A DNA stretch of 6,033 bases, taken from Nitrospirae bacterium UBA4572 (GTDB taxonomy: Bacteria > Nitrospirota > Leptospirillia > Leptospirillales > Leptospirillaceae). The DNA lies in the NCBI GenBank assembly GCA_002387725.1, contig DGKK01000066.1:17927-23959 (forward strand), in the 5' to 3' direction. The translations under genes were made by a program, and so were the position numbers. The notes under the pieces were generated by a model. That model worked only from the letters and a program-made list of their open reading frames with translations. It had not been told where the DNA came from and did no database searches. Position 1 is the first letter of the stretch, and every line of letters starts with the position of its first letter. Below are positions 5,735 to 6,033 of this stretch, piece after piece.

Positions 5735-6033
5735 TCTACTGGGACATGCTCCTGTGGCTCTCCTGGGGCTTGGAGGCGATCTTCTTCTGGGAGAGCGCCT
5801 CCACTTTCTTCACCCGGTCCCCCTCATGGGAAGGATGGCCGGAGCCCTCGAGTCCCTGATCCGCTCCCGGATTCCGTCCTCCTATCATCGTCTGGGGGGG
5901 CTCGTCCTTCCCTTGGTCCTCTGCGGGTTCTTCGGGGGCGGTTCCTGGCTCCTTTTGCGGGTGGTGAGGCAATTGGCCGGAGAGGGGGCCTGGGCCCTCC
6001 TGTCCGTTTTCTGGGCGGTGCAGCTGTTGGCGA
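5721..6033 (+). CDS. cbiB: Adenosylcobinamide-phosphate synthase CbiB/CobD, 5' part
   Basis: The frame is open to the right edge, giving about 104 residues. CbiB is an integral membrane enzyme that joins aminopropanol (or its phosphate) to adenosylcobyric acid, the step after CobQ. The recognisable start of the family is DLLLGERLHFLHPVPLMGRMAGALE (Asp20, His31-Pro-Val, Gly-Arg), followed by a positively charged stretch and hydrophobic segments (LGGLVLPLVLCGFFGGG, then ALLSVFWAVQLLA) typical of its first membrane helices. The family's usual GDP reads GER here (24-26). The start is uncertain: there is no in-frame ATG. TTG 5721 has a spaced AAGGGAG and overlaps cobQ by 14 bases; GTG 5754 would leave eight residues before the conserved Asp; CTG 5739 sits well placed behind GGAGG. 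An ATG at 5746 is in another frame and soon meets a stop. Identification rests on the N-terminal signature and on following cobQ. Confidence 0.85.
   Translation, partial: MLEANLLGHAPVALLGLGGDLLLGERLHFLHPVPLMGRMAGALESLIRSRIPSSYHRLGGLVLPLVLCGFFGGGSWLLLRVVRQLAGEGAWALLSVFWAVQLLA

Noticed and set aside
1..6033. CRISPR array, transposon ends, tRNA or rRNA genes
   Set aside because: No regularly spaced repeats, no transposase-like frames with terminal inverted repeats, and no tRNA or rRNA-like conserved segments were seen.

Overview
The window is GC-rich DNA, densely coded on the + strand, from what looks like a free-living Gram-negative-type bacterium that makes its own cobalamin and invests heavily in cyclic-di-GMP signalling. 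The codon style (gcc/ccc/ggg/ctc rich, almost no tta, cta or tca) and the stacked PAS-GGDEF-EAL proteins would suit a Leptospirillum-like member of Nitrospirota or a GC-rich proteobacterium. That placement is a weak guess from style, not from a match.

Left part (1-3574): two cyclic-di-GMP turnover genes lie in tandem. The first is the 3' end of a GGDEF-EAL gene that enters from outside the window. After 48 bases comes a complete 854-residue sensor enzyme with a poorly conserved N-terminal region, a weak PAS-like segment, a clear PAS domain, an intact GGDEF domain with an inhibitory RxxD site, and an EAL domain with all its catalytic residues. Both could make or break c-di-GMP in response to unidentified signals. 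The first gene has clearly different codon preferences from the second.

Middle part (3575-4153): a 579-base non-coding stretch. It starts with about 150 bases of pyrimidine-rich sequence and a perfect 13-bp hairpin, which probably end transcription of the signalling genes. An AT-rich island follows, the only one in the window and the likely promoter region. Next is a roughly 170-base leader that can be closed by a 12-bp long-range helix. Inside it are several hairpins, two alternative pairings that look like a terminator/antiterminator switch, and a textbook G-quadruplex motif. No B12 box was found, so this is not a recognisable cobalamin riboswitch. It is the most interesting element here.

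Right part (4154-6033): cobQ (cobyric acid synthase) and the 5' end of cbiB/cobD (adenosylcobinamide-phosphate synthase), apparently overlapping and co-translated. These are consecutive steps of cobalamin biosynthesis: CobQ makes adenosylcobyric acid and CbiB attaches the aminopropanol arm. The operon probably continues past the window.
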